The notes under the pieces: generated by a model | What the model saw: only the letters and a program-made list of their open reading frames with translations | What the model was told of the DNA's origin: nothing | The model's database searches: none | Translations under genes and position numbers: made by a program | From: SZUA-265 sp966249405 | Lineage (GTDB): Bacteria; Myxococcota_A; Polyangia; Polyangiales; Polyangiaceae | DNA: 19,199 bases | NCBI GenBank assembly: GCA_966249405.1 | Contig: CBINDO010000143.1 | Location: 1-19,199 of the forward strand | Direction: 5' to 3' | Shown here: in pieces, positions 15,824 through 19,199 of the stretch | How positions within the stretch are numbered: the stretch's first letter is position 1 | Layout: the number at the start of each line of letters is the position of its first letter

Positions 15824-17403
15824 CATCGAGCGACAACGAACCTGCGTCCTGGTCCAACCGCTGGCGTCAGTTCTGGCGTAATCAGCGTCAGTTCGACAAC
15901 GCAGCCATCTTGGCTGCCGCCGTGTTGTTCGTGGCGAGCAACGTGTTGGCCGCGCGGTTCTTCTGGCGTTGGGACGGCACTTCGGCGAAGTTGTTCACCT
16001 TGTCCGAACCCACGAGGGCGACCTTGGCGCGCCTCGACGAGCCGCTCGAGGTGGTGGTCCTGTTGAGTCGCAACGATCCTCTGTCTCACAGCGTCGCGGC
16101 GCTGCTCGAGGAGTACCAGGCGGCTTCGACAGAGGTGCGGACGCGCTTCATCGATCCGGATCGCAACCCCGCGGAGTTCGTCGCCGCACAACACAGCTAT
16201 GGGCTCTTGGAAGGGCGTACGCAAGACGGGCGGCTGGCGAGCGAAGCCAGCATCGTGCTCGCGCAAGGCCCGAAACATTGGTTCGTCACGACCGACGACA
16301 TCGCCGCTTACGACGAACAAGCAGCCGTCACGCAGCCGCGGCTCGAGCAGGTGCTCACCGAAGGCATCGCGCGCCTGGTGGGACAAAGCCGCGAGCAGGC
16401 GTGTTTCTTGCGCGGTCATCAAGAGCTGAGCGCGGAGTCGGGGGGGCCCCAGGGTCTCGGCGAATTCCGCCGCTATCTCGAGCGAAACAACACGGACGTG
16501 CGCGTCATCGATCTCGGTCTCGCGAAGGCCGACGGCAGCTTGCGCGGCTGCGATCTCGTACTCGCGGTAGGCGCGACCAAGCCTTATTCTGCTGCCGCCG
16601 ATCGCGAGCTTTCACGGTGGCTCAAGGGCGGCGGAGCGTTGTTCCTCGCGCTGGGGCCGCTGACCGACGACGATGGGCGCATCATCGCGCCCGGTCTGCC
16701 AGAATCGTTCGCGCCGATCGGGCTTACGGCCGGCAACAACGCCGTGTTCGAAAGCGAGCCGAGCCTACGCATGCCGGTGGGGATTGGTGGTGAGGTGTTC
16801 CTTGCCACGCCCGAGCCGCACGCGATCACCGCCGGCATGGTGCGGGGAGACCAAATCACGCACCGCGTGCTTCTGCAGCTCGCGCAGAGCTTCGACGTGG
16901 CGCCGGCCGGCGTCGCCAAGCCGCTGTTGGTCACGAGCGACGCAGCACGAGCTCTCGACACGTTCCGCGGGTTGGCGCAAGGCACGTTGGGAACAGAGGA
17001 TGCGTCGCGGCGTTTCGTCATGGCCGTGGCCGGAGAATATCCGGGCTACGACGCCGATGTCGACCGCGGCCGCGAACGGCGGGGTCGTCTGGTGGCCATC
17101 GGAACGCCGAGCGTGCTCTGGTCGAGCACGTGGCAGGAGCCGGCCTTGCTTGGGACGCGACGCTTCGTAGAGAGCGCGGTGGCCTGGCTCAGCGCCGACA
17201 AGCCACTCGTGAGCGTGCCGGAAAAGCCGACGCAAGCAGCCGGTTTGGCGCTCTCGGAGGAGGGCATGGAGGAGGTGCGCGAGTACGTGCTCCTCTATTT
17301 GCCGTTCACGATGGCCGCGATAGGCGCGCTCTGCGTGTGGGGCAGGCGGCGAGAGCCGAGGGCGCGTACCACGAGCAAGCAGAAGGAGGACGGCGCGCCG
17401 TGA
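15820..17403 (+). CDS. GldG-like ABC auxiliary protein
   Basis: This is a 527-residue protein with one membrane helix near each end (about 26-48 and 490-507) and a large domain between, presumably periplasmic. I chose GTG at 15820. It overlaps the permease TGA as GTGA, and GGAGGT lies at 15810-15815. The upstream frame (to TTG at 15787) would lie inside the permease gene. After the first helix comes the family signature for GldG-like proteins, KLFTLSEPTRATLARLDEPL (57-76). A Rossmann-like region resembling the ABC_transp_aux / IFT52-like fold follows, including EEYQAAS and FIDPDRNP, and later CFLRGHQEL. Such proteins have no known catalytic activity and partner with a GldF-type permease. It is the third gene of a four-gene operon. 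Confidence 0.88.
   Translation: MTSSDNEPASWSNRWRQFWRNQRQFDNAAILAAAVLFVASNVLAARFFWRWDGTSAKLFTLSEPTRATLARLDEPLEVVVLLSRNDPLSHSVAALLEEYQAASTEVRTRFIDPDRNPAEFVAAQHSYGLLEGRTQDGRLASEASIVLAQGPKHWFVTTDDIAAYDEQAAVTQPRLEQVLTEGIARLVGQSREQACFLRGHQELSAESGGPQGLGEFRRYLERNNTDVRVIDLGLAKADGSLRGCDLVLAVGATKPYSAAADRELSRWLKGGGALFLALGPLTDDDGRIIAPGLPESFAPIGLTAGNNAVFESEPSLRMPVGIGGEVFLATPEPHAITAGMVRGDQITHRVLLQLAQSFDVAPAGVAKPLLVTSDAARALDTFRGLAQGTLGTEDASRRFVMAVAGEYPGYDADVDRGRERRGRLVAIGTPSVLWSSTWQEPALLGTRRFVESAVAWLSADKPLVSVPEKPTQAAGLALSEEGMEEVREYVLLYLPFTMAAIGALCVWGRRREPRARTTSKQKEDGAP
17383..17390 (+). promoter_or_regulatory. Strong ribosome binding site that decides the GTG start at 17400
   Basis: AAGGAGGA lies inside the end of the GldG-like gene, nine bases before a GTG that overlaps that gene's TGA. 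It is the best Shine-Dalgarno match in the operon and fixes the start of the next cistron, which has no ATG near its beginning. Confidence 0.8.
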
Positions 17404-19199
17404 CTCGCGAGAAATGGACTCCCCAGGTGCGGCGGCGTTGGGTCAATTGGTCGCTCGTGGTCGCTGCCACGCTGAGCGTGGGCGCTGCGATTGCGACGCG
17501 CAACACCTGGAGCAGCGCCGAGCGGATGGTGCGCGGCGACCACCTCGTCGTGGGTTACCGTGACGCCGAGATCCGCCGCGTCACGTTGAGTACGAGTGGG
17601 CAGCGTTTGGTGCTCGAGCGCGCCGAGTCGCAGACCAATCCGTCTAACGGCCTTCCTTCGGCCAACGACGATCTCGCAGACCTCGCGGACGAAGGCACCG
17701 AGCCGCGTTGGCAGTTCGTAGAGCCCTACCAAGGAGAGGCCGATGAGGCCGCCGTCGACGCGTTGCTGCGCGCCATCGAATTTGCACCGTTCTTGCGCAA
17801 AGTGGACGAGGCCAACTTCGACCGTCACGCGGCAGGCTTGGACGCGCCAGTGCAGTCCATCGAGCTCGAGATGGGTGAGGTCCGCACCCGACTGCACGTC
17901 GGCGCCAATGCTCCCGTGCCAGCCAACGCGCGTTACGTCGAAGTCGGTGGCGAGGGTACGGCCAACAAGGGCGTCTATGTAGTGTCCGAAAGTACGGCCA
18001 AAGAGTTGTTGGTGAGCCCAGACGCGTTTCGCGTGAGACAAGTCGTGCCGTACGGCGCGACGAGCCTCGAGCGGGTGACGCTCCGGCACGGCGGCGCCCA
18101 GGTGGTGCTGGTCGCCGGGCCTTCGGGCGATTGGCGCATCGAGGTGGGCGGCAAATCCGTACGCCTCGATCGCGACGCGGTGCAGCGGTTGTTTGCGACG
18201 CTGGCGCGTAGCCGCGCCGAACACTTCGTCTCGAACGTCACGGAGCCCGCCGCAGCCAGCGTCGACGCCACGTTCGTCCCCAAATCCAAAGACAAGCCCG
18301 CGCTCCGTGTGCGGTTTGGCGGGGTGTGTCCCACCGACTCGAGTCTCGAGCTCGCGCGGGCCGACGTGCCAGGTGCCGCTGCCGCGTGCACGGTGCCGCT
18401 GCACTTGGACAGTTTCGTGACCCAGCTGCCCGAGCTCTTGGAACGGCGGTTGTTCAGCCAGCGACTGGACGGCGTCGAGGAGCTCGCCCTCGCTGCAGGT
18501 GAGCGCCGGCTCGAGCTTTCGCGGCGTCAAGAGGGATGGACGATGCGCACCCCGCGTGCCGGCACCGTCGATCGAGACGTCGGGGACGCCTTCGTCGAGA
18601 GCATCCTCGATGTCAAAGGTGAACTGGTGCCGAAGCCCGAAGGCGCGCTCAGTCCGTTTGCGACGCTCACGGTGTTGGAGGCGGGCGCCGACGATCGGTC
18701 GGAGCGGCGTGAGGTCGTGACCGTGTTCGGCGCTTCCGCGGCGGCCGGCGCGACGAACGAAGCCGCGGCGCCTTTGTTCGCTCAGCGTGCAGCTGACGAC
18801 GTGTGGTTGCTGTTGAGCTCGAAACAACGCACTCTGTTCGTTCCCAACGGGCTCTTGCTCGAGAGCCCGCAGTTGCTCGAACTCGACGCGCCTCACATCG
18901 GCAGTGTCAGAATCGAAACGCGCGAGTGGGTCCAGGCCTTCGACAACGTAGGGAAGCCCCCCGAGTGCAAGATGTCCGAACCCGCGGGCTACCGAGCCGA
19001 TAGCGCGTTGTGTCTCGACGTGGTCGACGAGCTCCGCGTCCTGCGCGCAAAACGTTGGGTAGCCGAGAACGACAACGGGTCTTTCGGGTTCAATCAGCCC
19101 ACCTTGCGCGTCGCGTTCACCACGCGTTCGCCGGGCGGTGAGCCACCCGCGCACGAACACCCGAGTGCGGACGGTCACGACCACGAGCAGTCTCCACAG
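17400..19199 (+). CDS. DUF4340-like membrane-anchored protein (runs off right edge)
   Basis: An uninterrupted frame of 600 codons runs from GTG at 17400 to the last base of the window, so the C-terminus is missing. The GTG overlaps the GldG-like stop (GTGA) and has the strong AAGGAGGA site at 17383. The protein starts with a basic segment and one membrane helix (about 15-32), and the rest should face the periplasm. Patterns such as WQFVEPYQGEAD (104-115), AGLDAP (145-150), GVYVVSE and the FRVRQVVPYG stretch near 210-219 match DUF4340 proteins. These commonly follow GldF/GldG genes. No catalytic residues are known for the family. The visible end turns into a His-rich tail, with His585, His587, His593 and His595. 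A very long antisense open frame covers this gene, but the promoterless opposite strand lacks any family signal. Confidence 0.78.
   Translation, partial: MTREKWTPQVRRRWVNWSLVVAATLSVGAAIATRNTWSSAERMVRGDHLVVGYRDAEIRRVTLSTSGQRLVLERAESQTNPSNGLPSANDDLADLADEGTEPRWQFVEPYQGEADEAAVDALLRAIEFAPFLRKVDEANFDRHAAGLDAPVQSIELEMGEVRTRLHVGANAPVPANARYVEVGGEGTANKGVYVVSESTAKELLVSPDAFRVRQVVPYGATSLERVTLRHGGAQVVLVAGPSGDWRIEVGGKSVRLDRDAVQRLFATLARSRAEHFVSNVTEPAAASVDATFVPKSKDKPALRVRFGGVCPTDSSLELARADVPGAAAACTVPLHLDSFVTQLPELLERRLFSQRLDGVEELALAAGERRLELSRRQEGWTMRTPRAGTVDRDVGDAFVESILDVKGELVPKPEGALSPFATLTVLEAGADDRSERREVVTVFGASAAAGATNEAAAPLFAQRAADDVWLLLSSKQRTLFVPNGLLLESPQLLELDAPHIGSVRIETREWVQAFDNVGKPPECKMSEPAGYRADSALCLDVVDELRVLRAKRWVAENDNGSFGFNQPTLRVAFTTRSPGGEPPAHEHPSADGHDHEQSPQ

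Noticed and set aside
17295..19184. 629-codon open frame on the minus strand
   Set aside because: It lies antisense to the DUF4340-like gene, whose plus-strand frame has a strong ribosome site, coupled start, membrane anchor and family pattern. The minus-strand translation is Arg/His/Gly/Leu-rich with no motif.

Overview
The window is GC-rich, bacterial, densely coded chromosomal DNA. It has frequent GTG starts, several lipoproteins with long Ala/Asp/Pro/Thr-rich linkers, a eukaryote-like Ser/Thr kinase beside a histidine kinase, and a Gld-type ABC operon. Together these suggest a myxobacterium-like organism (Myxococcota, probably Polyangia). This is inference from style and gene content, as there is no rRNA or other marker here. 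I see no insertion sequence, phage gene, CRISPR array, tRNA or rRNA.

Layout. (1) 1-3572, all minus strand: an acyl-CoA/lipid delta-9-type desaturase, a strong palindromic terminator, a lipoprotein of the type I phosphodiesterase/alkaline phosphatase superfamily, a cysteine-rich lipoprotein, and the first 40 codons of another lipoprotein. (2) 3917-7655, plus strand: an exported coiled-coil protein of unknown function, a Ser/Thr protein kinase with one C-terminal membrane anchor, and a multi-pass membrane histidine kinase starting at GTG. (3) 7720-13475, minus strand: a complete tripartite heavy-metal efflux operon read in the order outer-membrane channel, periplasmic adaptor, CzcA-type RND pump. 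Its cistrons overlap or nearly touch, and a hairpin separates it from the convergent histidine kinase. (4) 13476-14123: a 648-base divergent intergenic region with operator-like repeats on the efflux side and strong RNA-folding potential on the ABC side. (5) 14124 to the right edge, plus strand: ABC ATPase, ABC-2 permease, GldG-like auxiliary protein and a DUF4340-like membrane-anchored protein. All four are joined by stop/start overlaps, and the last gene runs off the window.

How the parts work together. Channel, adaptor and pump would form a cell-envelope-spanning machine exporting divalent metal ions, driven by protons. The ABC ATPase and permease would power a membrane complex whose GldG-like and DUF4340-like partners project into the periplasm. 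Such operons are widespread, but their substrate outside gliding Bacteroidota is unsettled. The two kinases look like adjacent signalling genes without a dedicated response regulator in view.

No wholly new system is obvious. The least explained items are the four-gene Gld/DUF4340 operon, the cysteine pentapeptide repeat at the start of the efflux channel gene, the structured 648-base intergenic region, the kinase pair, and the twin CC-x4-CG modules in the lipoprotein at 145-1041.
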